Shown here: one piece after another, positions 8,237-13,993 of the stretch
How the letters are laid out: every line of letters starts with the position of its first letter
Numbering within the stretch: position 1 is the stretch's first letter
From: Bacteroidota bacterium
Lineage (GTDB): Bacteria; Bacteroidota; Bacteroidia; Flavobacteriales; Flavobacteriaceae
Direction: 5' to 3'
Assembly (NCBI GenBank): GCA_024279425.1
Contig: JAJRRO010000016.1
Location: 1-64,000, forward strand
DNA length: 64,000 nucleotides
Notes under the pieces: generated by a model
The model's database searches: none
Told to the model about the DNA's origin: nothing
What the model saw: the letters and a program-made list of their open reading frames with translations, nothing else
Made by a program: the position numbers and the translations under genes

Positions 8237-9001
8237 TTATAGCGTTATTTCAAGGTTATCGTAGGCCAAATGTACATCTTTTGGCAATTTCTTTTCAACA
8301 ACTTCATGAAATCCAAGTAAATGACTTATATGGGTAATATAGGCCTTATGCGGCTTCACTTTTTCAATGAATGCCACGGCTTCCTCTAAATTAAAATGTG
8401 AATGATGGGGTTCTATACGAAGTGCATTGACGACTAACACCTTAGATCCCTTTATCTTTTCAATCTCTTCATTGCTTACCGACTTTACATCGGTTAGATA
8501 TGTAAAGTCATGTATTCGATACCCAAAAACTTGTAACCTATTGTGACTTGCATTTATAGGAATGGCCAAAACATCACCAATTGTAAAAGGTAAGCCCTTT
8601 TCAATAAAATTCACCTCAACAGCCGGTGCCCCAGGATATCGATTCTCACTTGCAAAAATATAATCAAAACGTACTTTCAAGGATTCCACAACCCTCTTAT
8701 GGGCATAAATGGGAATATCACCCTGTCTAAAGAAAAAAGGTCGAATATCATCAATGCCAGCGGTGTGGTCGGCATGCTCATGGGTAAAAAGTATCCCGTC
8801 TAATTTTGAAACGTTATGGGTAAGCATTTGCTGCCTAAAATCAGGGCCACAATCAATGACATAATTGTAGTTGTCCCATGATAAAAGTACCGAAACACGA
8901 AGGCGTTTATCCCTAGGGTCATTACTTAGACAAACCGGATGATTGCTACCAATCACAGGGACTCCCTGTGATGTTCCAGTACCTAAAAATGTAATTTTCA
9001 A
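8237..9001 (-). CDS. PhnP-like metallo-beta-lactamase-fold hydrolase
   Basis: A 254-residue protein with the PhnP/beta-CASP-like MBL fold. It begins with the TTG at 9001 (KITFLGTGTSQGVPVIG directly follows and no in-frame ATG lies upstream before a stop). The metal motif HEHADH is at about residues 95-100, preceded by the family signature CGPDFRQQML. A further ligand is likely in NASHNRLQVFGYRI, and HSHFNLEEA and ITHISH complete the site. PhnP acts as a cyclic phosphodiesterase; the bacteroidotal members are uncharacterised and lack a phn operon here. A -7 promoter element (TAAATTTG, 9020-9027) lies just upstream. Confidence 0.85.
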   Translation of the reverse strand: MKITFLGTGTSQGVPVIGSNHPVCLSNDPRDKRLRVSVLLSWDNYNYVIDCGPDFRQQMLTHNVSKLDGILFTHEHADHTAGIDDIRPFFFRQGDIPIYAHKRVVESLKVRFDYIFASENRYPGAPAVEVNFIEKGLPFTIGDVLAIPINASHNRLQVFGYRIHDFTYLTDVKSVSNEEIEKIKGSKVLVVNALRIEPHHSHFNLEEAVAFIEKVKPHKAYITHISHLLGFHEVVEKKLPKDVHLAYDNLEITL

Positions 9002-9019
9002 CCGCTCAGCTATTTAATT

Positions 9020-9027
9020 CAAATTTA
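9020..9027 (-). promoter_or_regulatory. -7 element of the PhnP-like hydrolase gene
   Basis: On the minus strand the sequence is TAAATTTG, a perfect TAnnTTTG element, 19 nt before the TTG start. A TTG sits 25 nt further upstream, a little far for the usual spacing. Confidence 0.45.
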
Positions 9028-9061
9028 TAACTTATTTATTTAATAGATTATCCAATCTTAT

Positions 9062-9069
9062 TAACTTTG
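9062..9069 (+). promoter_or_regulatory. -7 element of the 486-residue unknown gene
   Basis: TAACTTTG matches TAnnTTTG and lies 19 nt before ATG 9089. No clear upstream TTG is visible at normal spacing. Confidence 0.4.
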
Positions 9070-9088
9070 TACCTATAAAACACACCAT

Positions 9089-10549
9089 ATGTCTTCAGTT
9101 CTTAAAAGAGACACTGCTTTTGAAAATATTCCTTCCATCAAGGCAAAGACCCTGAGGATAAACCTAAATCCAGACATTTACGGAACCTTCGCAGAAATTG
9201 GCGCAGGGCAGGAAACAGCAAGACATTTCTTTAGGTCGGGTGGTGCCTCCGGGACAATTGCAAAGGCTATGAGCGCCTATGACAAGGAATTCAGTGATGC
9301 CATTTACGGGGTTGAAGAAGATGGAAGATATGTTTCCCAGTCTAGGTTAAAAACAATGTTGTCGCATGAAATGCGCCTTATGGAAGAGCGCATTACAAGA
9401 GATAAACACCCGGAGAGGTTGTTCTTTTCGTACGCGAACACTGTTGCCACAATCGATTTTTCTAAACGCTACAAGGGACACGGATGGATTGGTATAAGAT
9501 TTCAATTGGACCCAACCCAAAAAGAACTTGATGAAATAATCTTACATGTTCGCTTTAAGCAGAACGAGGCACGCCTACAACAAGAGGCATTGGGGATAAT
9601 GGGCGTTAATCTTATTTATGGTGCCTTTTACAAGTATCATAAACCCCGAAAACTACTGAAATATTTATACGACCATATAGATAGTGATACGATTGAAATG
9701 GATATGGTGAACTTTTCTGGGCCTAATTTCAAGAGCGTTGACAATAGATTAATGAGCTTGCAGCTGATTCGAAATGGCATGACCGATGCTGTTATGTTCG
9801 GTCCTGATGGTAACAATCTCTTGCCTGCTGTAGAACTCTACAAAAAGAACATATTGGCACTTCGAGGTAGTTTTAGACCTGTGACCAAAGTTAATATGGA
9901 CATGTTTGAGAAATCCTATGATATTTTCATTCGTGATCAAGCAGTTGAAGAGGATAAGGCCTTTGTAATCTTTGAGATTACATTGTCCAACCTAAAAGCT
10001 TCTGGGGAAATTGACGAACGTGATTTTATGGACCGGGCAGAATTATTATGTTCTATGGGCCACACCGTAATGATCTCCAATTTCCAGGAATATTATAAGC
10101 TGGTCGAGTATTTCAACAACTATACCAAGGCCAAAATCGGTCTGACCATGGGAGTGAACAATTTGGTCGATATTTTCGACGAGAAATACTATAGGCATCT
10201 TAGCGGTGGTATTTTAGAGGCCTTTGGAAAGTTGTTCTTTAAAGAGCTTCAGGTATATCTGTACCCAATGAAGAATGTAGAAACTGGTCAAATAATGACG
10301 AGCAACAATGTTAAGGTACATCCTAGAATGAAGGAACTTTACAAGTTCTTCAAATACAATGGTAAAGTGATGGACATTATTGATTACGATCCCGAAATCA
10401 TGCACATTTTCTCTCGGGATATATTCAAAAAAATAGTGAATCATGAAGAGGGCTGGGAAGATGCACTGCCCACAGGTATTGCCGAAATAATAAAGGAAAA
10501 GAACCTTTTTGCTCCAAAGACCAGAGAGAAAAACGAAGAAAAAGTGTAA
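9089..10549 (+). CDS. Conserved 486-residue soluble protein of unknown function
   Basis: A cytoplasmic-looking protein with no signal peptide or membrane helix. Distinct blocks include FAEIGAGQETARHFFRSGGASGTIAKAMSAYD near residue 35, YGVEEDGRYVSQSRL, an acidic/aromatic centre (YLYDHIDSDTIEMDMVNFSGP), and a C-terminus rich in metal-friendly residues (YDPEIMHIFSRDIFKK, NHEEGWEDALP). The glycine-rich GAGQ...GGASGT region could bind a phosphate or nucleotide, but I see no standard Walker or Rossmann motif. It is not a TonB receptor and I will not assign an enzyme. It is monocistronic, with its own promoter, between the MBL gene and bcp. Confidence 0.7.
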   Translation: MSSVLKRDTAFENIPSIKAKTLRINLNPDIYGTFAEIGAGQETARHFFRSGGASGTIAKAMSAYDKEFSDAIYGVEEDGRYVSQSRLKTMLSHEMRLMEERITRDKHPERLFFSYANTVATIDFSKRYKGHGWIGIRFQLDPTQKELDEIILHVRFKQNEARLQQEALGIMGVNLIYGAFYKYHKPRKLLKYLYDHIDSDTIEMDMVNFSGPNFKSVDNRLMSLQLIRNGMTDAVMFGPDGNNLLPAVELYKKNILALRGSFRPVTKVNMDMFEKSYDIFIRDQAVEEDKAFVIFEITLSNLKASGEIDERDFMDRAELLCSMGHTVMISNFQEYYKLVEYFNNYTKAKIGLTMGVNNLVDIFDEKYYRHLSGGILEAFGKLFFKELQVYLYPMKNVETGQIMTSNNVKVHPRMKELYKFFKYNGKVMDIIDYDPEIMHIFSRDIFKKIVNHEEGWEDALPTGIAEIIKEKNLFAPKTREKNEEKV

Positions 10550-10599
10550 ATAAAAAAAACCTGAATGCGGTAACCCTTCTTTTTCTTTAAATATTATAT

Positions 10600-11055
10600 C
10601 TATTCATCGAGTAACTGTGCGGCATGATTTTTGGTTTTCACCTTATCAATGACCTTTATCACAACACCCTCTTCATTCACAACGAATGACTTTCTATGAA
10701 TGCCATCATACTCACGCCCCATAAATTTTTTGCGACCCCAGACACCAAAAGTATTGATTACTGAATGATCCTCATCTGCCAATAAAGGGAATGGGAATTT
10801 ATATTTGTTTCTGAAATTTGTTTGTCTTTTTTCTGAATCTGCACTTACACCCAATAGTTCAAAGCCCTGTGCCTGTAATTCCTTGAAATTGTCCCTAAGG
10901 TTACAGGCTTCTACCGTGCAGCCCGGTGTGCTCGCCTTGGGATAGAAAAATACAATCAATTTCTTTCCGCTATAATCCGCTAATCTTATTACTCTTCCAT
11001 CTTGGTCCCTAGATTCAAATGCTGGAACCTTGTCTCCCACTTTCAATGTATTCAT
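10600..11055 (-). CDS. bcp: Thioredoxin-dependent thiol peroxidase (Bcp/PrxQ)
   Basis: A 151-residue peroxiredoxin started at ATG 11055. The peroxidatic cysteine is Cys46 in STPGCTVEAC and the second cysteine is Cys51, the CxxxxC spacing of atypical two-cysteine Bcp/PrxQ enzymes. The supporting blocks FYPKASTPGCT, LRDN and YGVWGRKKFMGREYDGI are typical, with the arginine that polarises the site in the latter region. It reduces hydrogen and organic peroxides in the cytosol with electrons from thioredoxin. It is divergently transcribed from nth and the two share a 55-bp spacer, which may couple oxidative defence and base-excision repair. Confidence 0.93.
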   Translation of the reverse strand: MNTLKVGDKVPAFESRDQDGRVIRLADYSGKKLIVFFYPKASTPGCTVEACNLRDNFKELQAQGFELLGVSADSEKRQTNFRNKYKFPFPLLADEDHSVINTFGVWGRKKFMGREYDGIHRKSFVVNEEGVVIKVIDKVKTKNHAAQLLDE

Positions 11056-11069
11056 AGTCAATTTTTATA

Positions 11070-11077
11070 TAAATTTG
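11070..11077 (+). promoter_or_regulatory. -7 element of nth
   Basis: TAAATTTG, a perfect TAnnTTTG element, in the spacer between bcp and nth. The nth ATG at 11111 is 33 nt downstream. Confidence 0.45.
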
Positions 11078-11110
11078 CAATACCGCAATTATGGCAAAAT
11101 TAGGCTTAAA

Positions 11111-11776
11111 ATGACAAAAAAAGAAAAAGTTGATTTTACCATAAGAACACTGCAAGAATTATATCCTACGATTCCAGTTCCTTTGAACCACAAGGATCCT
11201 TATAGTTTATTGATTGCCGTATTGTTATCTGCACAGAGTACTGATGTAAGGGTAAATCAAATAACTCCAAAATTGTTTGCAAAAGCCGACAACCCGTATG
11301 ACATGATTAAAATGTCTGTTGAGGAAATACGTGAAATCATAAAACCTGTTGGTCTATCACCCATGAAGTCAAAGGGAATTCATGGTTTGTCGCAAATTTT
11401 AATCGATAAATATGAGGGTGGGGTTCCAAAAGAAATTGAATTGCTTGAAGAATTACCTGCTGTTGGACATAAAACCGCCAGTGTTCTAGTTTCACAGGCC
11501 TTTGGAATACCTGCTTTCCCAGTTGACACCCATATTCATAGACTTATGTACAGATGGGGGTTCTCTAACGGTAAGAACGTGACCCAAACAGAGAAAGATG
11601 CCAAAAGAATATTTCCCGAACGCTTGTGGAATGACCTTCATTTACAGATAATTTGGTATGGAAGGGAGTATTGCCCAGCAAGGGGATGGGATTTGGAAAA
11701 AGACATAATAACCAAGACCATTGGAAGGAAAACAGTTTTAAATGACTATTCTAAAACTAAAAAGACCCGCAAATAG
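11111..11776 (+). CDS. nth: Endonuclease III without the 4Fe-4S cluster
   Basis: A 221-residue DNA glycosylase/AP lyase started at ATG 11111. The helix-hairpin-helix motif ELPAVGHKTASVL carries the catalytic Lys121, and the conserved acid is Asp139 in FPVDTHIHR. The enzyme excises oxidised pyrimidines and cuts at abasic sites. The C-terminal loop that normally holds Cys-x6-Cys-x2-Cys-x5-Cys reads YCPARGWDLEKDIITKTIG here, with only one cysteine (188), so the iron-sulfur cluster is absent. This clusterless form is a real variant, not a truncation, because the reading frame continues with a basic tail. It diverges from bcp; its 3-prime end overlaps the terminator of the leftward sigma cassette. 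Confidence 0.92.
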   Translation: MTKKEKVDFTIRTLQELYPTIPVPLNHKDPYSLLIAVLLSAQSTDVRVNQITPKLFAKADNPYDMIKMSVEEIREIIKPVGLSPMKSKGIHGLSQILIDKYEGGVPKEIELLEELPAVGHKTASVLVSQAFGIPAFPVDTHIHRLMYRWGFSNGKNVTQTEKDAKRIFPERLWNDLHLQIIWYGREYCPARGWDLEKDIITKTIGRKTVLNDYSKTKKTRK

Positions 11777-11782
11777 CAGGTC
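11758..11782 (-). terminator. Terminator of sigma cassette 1
   Basis: On the minus strand the transcript reads GACCTGC-TATTT-GCGGGTC, a 7-bp stem with one G-U pair, followed by a U-run (TTTTTAGTTTT). On the plus strand the same sequence has a C-A mismatch and no T-run, so it works leftward. It overlaps the last codons of nth. Confidence 0.65.
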
Positions 11783-11787
11783 AATTC

Positions 11788-11931
11788 TCAGTTTAAACTA
11801 ATTTCAAACTGTATGTTATTATGTTCAACAAAACGTAATGACTTGGAATAACTAATTAAAAACTGAATTGTTTGTCTGTAGGCAGTAAAAGAGCTACCTT
11901 TTTTTTGACTTTCAAAGTAAATTTTTTCCAT
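11788..11931 (-). CDS. 47-residue protein paired with ECF sigma factor, copy 1
   Basis: Starts at ATG 11931 and ends at TGA 11788-11790. The product begins MEKIYFESQKKGSS and ends NNIQFEISLN, with the core TIQFLISYSKSLR. A paralogue of identical length lies at 12950-13093 after the second sigma gene. The two share MEKIY, TIQFL, YSKSL and the (I)xFE...N ending while the linker has diverged, a pattern that indicates selection on the protein. It has no signal or membrane segment, is basic in the middle and may form a helix-strand fold. It sits 70 nt after the sigma stop. A role in controlling the sigma factor is inference from the conserved pairing. Confidence 0.7.
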   Translation of the reverse strand: MEKIYFESQKKGSSFTAYRQTIQFLISYSKSLRFVEHNNIQFEISLN

Positions 11932-11952
11932 ATTGATTATAGTATTGTTATG

Positions 11953-11967
11953 CTAGAATAACGCGAC
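11953..11967 (-). promoter_or_regulatory. Conserved block before small ORF, copy 1
   Basis: Minus-strand GTCGCGTTATTCTAG, matching 13 of 15 positions of the block at 13115-13129. In both copies exactly 21 nt separate it from the ATG of the 47-residue ORF. It could be a regulatory RNA, a translation signal or an operator; function unknown. Confidence 0.5.
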
Positions 11968-12001
11968 TACTATGGAAATATTGTTTTTACCGATACAAGA
12001 G

Positions 12002-12586
12002 CTAAGAATTTGTCAAAACAATATTGTTTTTATCAATGATCTTTCTAAGGTTTATCAACGCATATCTCATTCTCCCCAAGGCCGTATTAATACTCACCCC
12101 TGTATTTTCGGAGATTTCCTTAAAACTCATATCCTTGTAAATGCGCATTAACAAAACTTCTTTTTGATCATCGGGCAATTCATCTACCAGATACTTTAAA
12201 TCAGAATTTATTTGGTCTTTTATTATTTGTTTTTCAGCATTTAATTTATCATCACCTATTACAGAGAAAATATTAAAATCCTCACTGCCTTCGAACATTG
12301 GCATTCTTTTGTTCTTCCTAAAGTGGTCGATGATGAGATTGTGGGCTATTCGCATCACCCATGGTAAAAATTTACCTTCTTCACTGTATAAACCTTTCTT
12401 TAGGGTCTTGATTACTTTAATAAAGGTATCTTGGAAAATATCTTCAGTAACATCCCTGTCCAATACTTTTGAATAGATAAAGCTGGTTATTCGTTGGTTA
12501 TGCCTATTGATAAGTATCTCAAGAGCTTTTTCATCTCCGCTGATATAATCTCTTACAAGTATTGAATCCTCGATTTGTAGTTTCAT
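12002..12586 (-). CDS. ECF-type sigma-70 family sigma factor, copy 1
   Basis: A 194-residue RNA polymerase sigma factor with both ECF domains. Region 2 contains LINRHNQRITSFIYSKVLDRDVTEDIFQDTFIKV and RIAHNLIIDHFRKNKR (residues 24-95), which contact the -10 region. Region 4 contains ELPDDQKEVLLMRIYKDMSFKEISENTGVSINTALGRMRYAL (about 135-180), the helix-turn-helix for the -35 region. The linker is acidic. A close paralogue is encoded at 13168-13749. There is no transmembrane anti-sigma gene next to it; the only partner is the 47-residue ORF downstream. The promoter region resembles that of the paralogue. Confidence 0.93.
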   Translation of the reverse strand: MKLQIEDSILVRDYISGDEKALEILINRHNQRITSFIYSKVLDRDVTEDIFQDTFIKVIKTLKKGLYSEEGKFLPWVMRIAHNLIIDHFRKNKRMPMFEGSEDFNIFSVIGDDKLNAEKQIIKDQINSDLKYLVDELPDDQKEVLLMRIYKDMSFKEISENTGVSINTALGRMRYALINLRKIIDKNNIVLTNS

Positions 12587-12687
12587 ACAAATTATTTTTT
12601 TAGGTTAAAGCTTTAGGTTAAATTATTCGGTCTTACTTTGGGTTGAACACCGTCTTTTAATCCCGATGCTATTTTTTAATTATGACC

Positions 12688-12695
12688 TAAAACTA
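12688..12695 (-). promoter_or_regulatory. Probable -7 element of sigma cassette 1
   Basis: Minus-strand TAGTTTTA differs from TAnnTTTG at one base. It is preceded by TTTGTC, as is the better element of the second cassette (TTTGTC then TATATTTG), so the two promoters look homologous. The leader to ATG 12586 would be about 95 nt. Confidence 0.4.
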
Positions 12696-12891
12696 GACAA
12701 ATCGTGGTGTGCGAAAAAAACTATGTTGTCAAACCCCTTTTTTTTGATGTGAAACCGTCATTTTTCTTTTTTATCACAATATTTTAGAACTGCTAAAGTT
12801 GCATCGACGGGATTGGACCTAATGTCTTTATGGTAATGTATAAAGCACTGGCACTACCGGATTATTTGATAAATGCTATAATTCAGAGCAT

Positions 12892-12927
12892 AAAAAAAAC
12901 CCTTACTACTACATGTAATAAGGGTTT
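12892..12927 (-). terminator. Terminator of sigma cassette 2
   Basis: Minus-strand AAACCCTTA-13 nt-TAAGGGTTT, a 9-bp perfect stem followed by a run of eight T. It lies 22 nt after the stop of the second 47-residue ORF and isolates cassette 2 from cassette 1. The remaining sequence between it and the sigma-1 start (12587-12891) holds only the promoter region; I see no further gene. Confidence 0.8.
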
Positions 12928-12949
12928 AACATTATTTTTTTAATAGGCT

Positions 12950-13093
12950 TTAGTTCATATTAGTTTCGAACTTTATGCCATCGGCCTCCGTTATTTTTAA
13001 TGATTTTGAATAATTCAATAAAAATTGGATGGTTTCCGGCTTTGCTTTTACAAGCTTACACTTGTTCTTATTTTTAACGTAAATTTTTTCCAT
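12950..13093 (-). CDS. 47-residue protein paired with ECF sigma factor, copy 2
   Basis: Starts at ATG 13093 and ends at TAA 12950-12952, giving MEKIYVKNKNKCKL, a core ETIQFLLNYSKSLK, and the ending GIKFETNMN. It is exactly as long as the copy at 11788-11931 and shares the N-terminal MEKIY, the TIQFL and YSKSL core and the C-terminal FE/N residues. It starts 74 nt after its sigma gene. Length, position and residue conservation in two diverged copies make it a credible gene although it is very short. I know of no assigned function; a small regulator of the sigma factor is an inference. Confidence 0.72.
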   Translation of the reverse strand: MEKIYVKNKNKCKLVKAKPETIQFLLNYSKSLKITEADGIKFETNMN

Positions 13094-13114
13094 ATTCCTT
13101 TCAGTTTTGTTTCA

Positions 13115-13129
13115 CTAGGATAACGCAAC
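13115..13129 (-). promoter_or_regulatory. Conserved block before small ORF, copy 2
   Basis: Minus-strand GTTGCGTTATCCTAG, the counterpart of 11953-11967, again exactly 21 nt before the small-ORF ATG. Surrounding sequence between sigma stop and ORF is otherwise poorly conserved. Confidence 0.5.
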
Positions 13130-13167
13130 GTTGTTAAATATAGTGATTACGTTCGACCTATGGCTCA

Positions 13168-13749
13168 TTAATTCGTTAAAACAATATTATGCTCTTCAAT
13201 GATCTTTCTCAAGTTAATCAAAGCATAGCGCATCCTTCCTAGTGCGGTATTTATGCTCACACCCGTATTCTCTGAAATTTCCCTGAAACTCAAATCCTTA
13301 TAAATACGCATCATTAGAACATCTTTCTGATCCACTGGTAGCTCTTCAATAAGAACCACCAAGTCAGAATCTATCTGATTTTTAATAAGTTGTTTTTCAA
13401 TATTCAATTTTTCATCGCAGATTACCGAAAATATGTCGAAGGTATTGGTGCCTTCAAACAATGGCATTCTTCTGTTCCGTCTAAAATGGTCAATTATAAG
13501 GTTATGTGCAATGCGCATAATCCACGGCAAGAATTTACCCTCTTCATTATATCTGCCTCTTTTAAGTGTTCTAATGACCTTTATAAAGGTATCCTGAAAA
13601 ATATCCTCGGTAATACCTCGATCATTTATTTTGGAATAAATAAAACTACTCAGGCGTTTATTGTGTCTATTTATCAAGGTTTCGAGTGCTCGTTCGTCTC
13701 CATCGACATATTTTTTTATAAGAAGGGAATCTGCAATTTGAAGCTCCAT
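13168..13749 (-). CDS. ECF-type sigma-70 family sigma factor, copy 2
   Basis: A 193-residue sigma factor, started at ATG 13749 so that MELQIADSLL aligns with MKLQIEDSIL of copy 1. Region 2 (LINRHNKRLSSFIYSKINDRGITEDIFQDTFIKV, RIAHNLIIDHFRRNRR) and region 4 (FREISENTGVSINTALGRMRYALINLRKI) are almost the same as in copy 1, whereas the inter-domain linker differs. This indicates an older tandem duplication with kept promoter recognition. The gene is divergent from uvrA. It has its own -7 element and ends with a 47-residue ORF and a terminator, so it forms an independent two-gene unit. Confidence 0.93.
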   Translation of the reverse strand: MELQIADSLLIKKYVDGDERALETLINRHNKRLSSFIYSKINDRGITEDIFQDTFIKVIRTLKRGRYNEEGKFLPWIMRIAHNLIIDHFRRNRRMPLFEGTNTFDIFSVICDEKLNIEKQLIKNQIDSDLVVLIEELPVDQKDVLMMRIYKDLSFREISENTGVSINTALGRMRYALINLRKIIEEHNIVLTN

Positions 13750-13850
13750 ATCAATTACTTTTTTTGGGTTAAAACTAGGGACCAATTCTTAGGAAGAGGT
13801 CTGTAGGTAGTTCACTAATTTTAAAAAAGTAATTGTTTAGCTATAGGCGT

Positions 13851-13867
13851 CTTAACATTTTGTTAAG
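13851..13867. promoter_or_regulatory. Palindrome at the probable transcription start of sigma cassette 2
   Basis: CTTAAC-ATTTT-GTTAAG, a perfect 6-bp inverted repeat 2 nt downstream of the -7 element on the minus strand. Its position would suit an operator. No equivalent is obvious at cassette 1. Confidence 0.3.
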
Positions 13868-13869
13868 TT

Positions 13870-13877
13870 CAAATATA
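13870..13877 (-). promoter_or_regulatory. -7 element of sigma cassette 2
   Basis: Minus-strand TATATTTG is a perfect TAnnTTTG. It is preceded by TTTTGTC as at cassette 1. The leader to ATG 13749 is about 115 nt, long for this genome. Confidence 0.5.
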
Positions 13878-13945
13878 GACAAAATTCTAGGTTATAAAAA
13901 AATAGTATAGTGATTATCACCATTTTAAATGTAAAATATGGAATA

Positions 13946-13977
13946 TTGGTTATTGCATATGACATATTGTATCTTTA
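13946..13977 (+). promoter_or_regulatory. Candidate uvrA promoter
   Basis: TTG at 13946-13948 and TATCTTTA at 13970-13977 (one mismatch to TAnnTTTG) with a 21-nt spacer, 16 nt before the chosen uvrA ATG. Confidence 0.35.
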
Positions 13978-13993
13978 CGGCCTAATTAAGATT

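Noticed and set aside
10550-10599. Possible terminator between the 486-residue gene and bcp
   Set aside because: Only about 3 bp of stem can be formed; not convincing despite A/T runs.
13390-13806. 138-codon plus-strand frame antisense to sigma factor copy 2
   Set aside because: Mirror of a conserved sigma gene; no start signal or family match.
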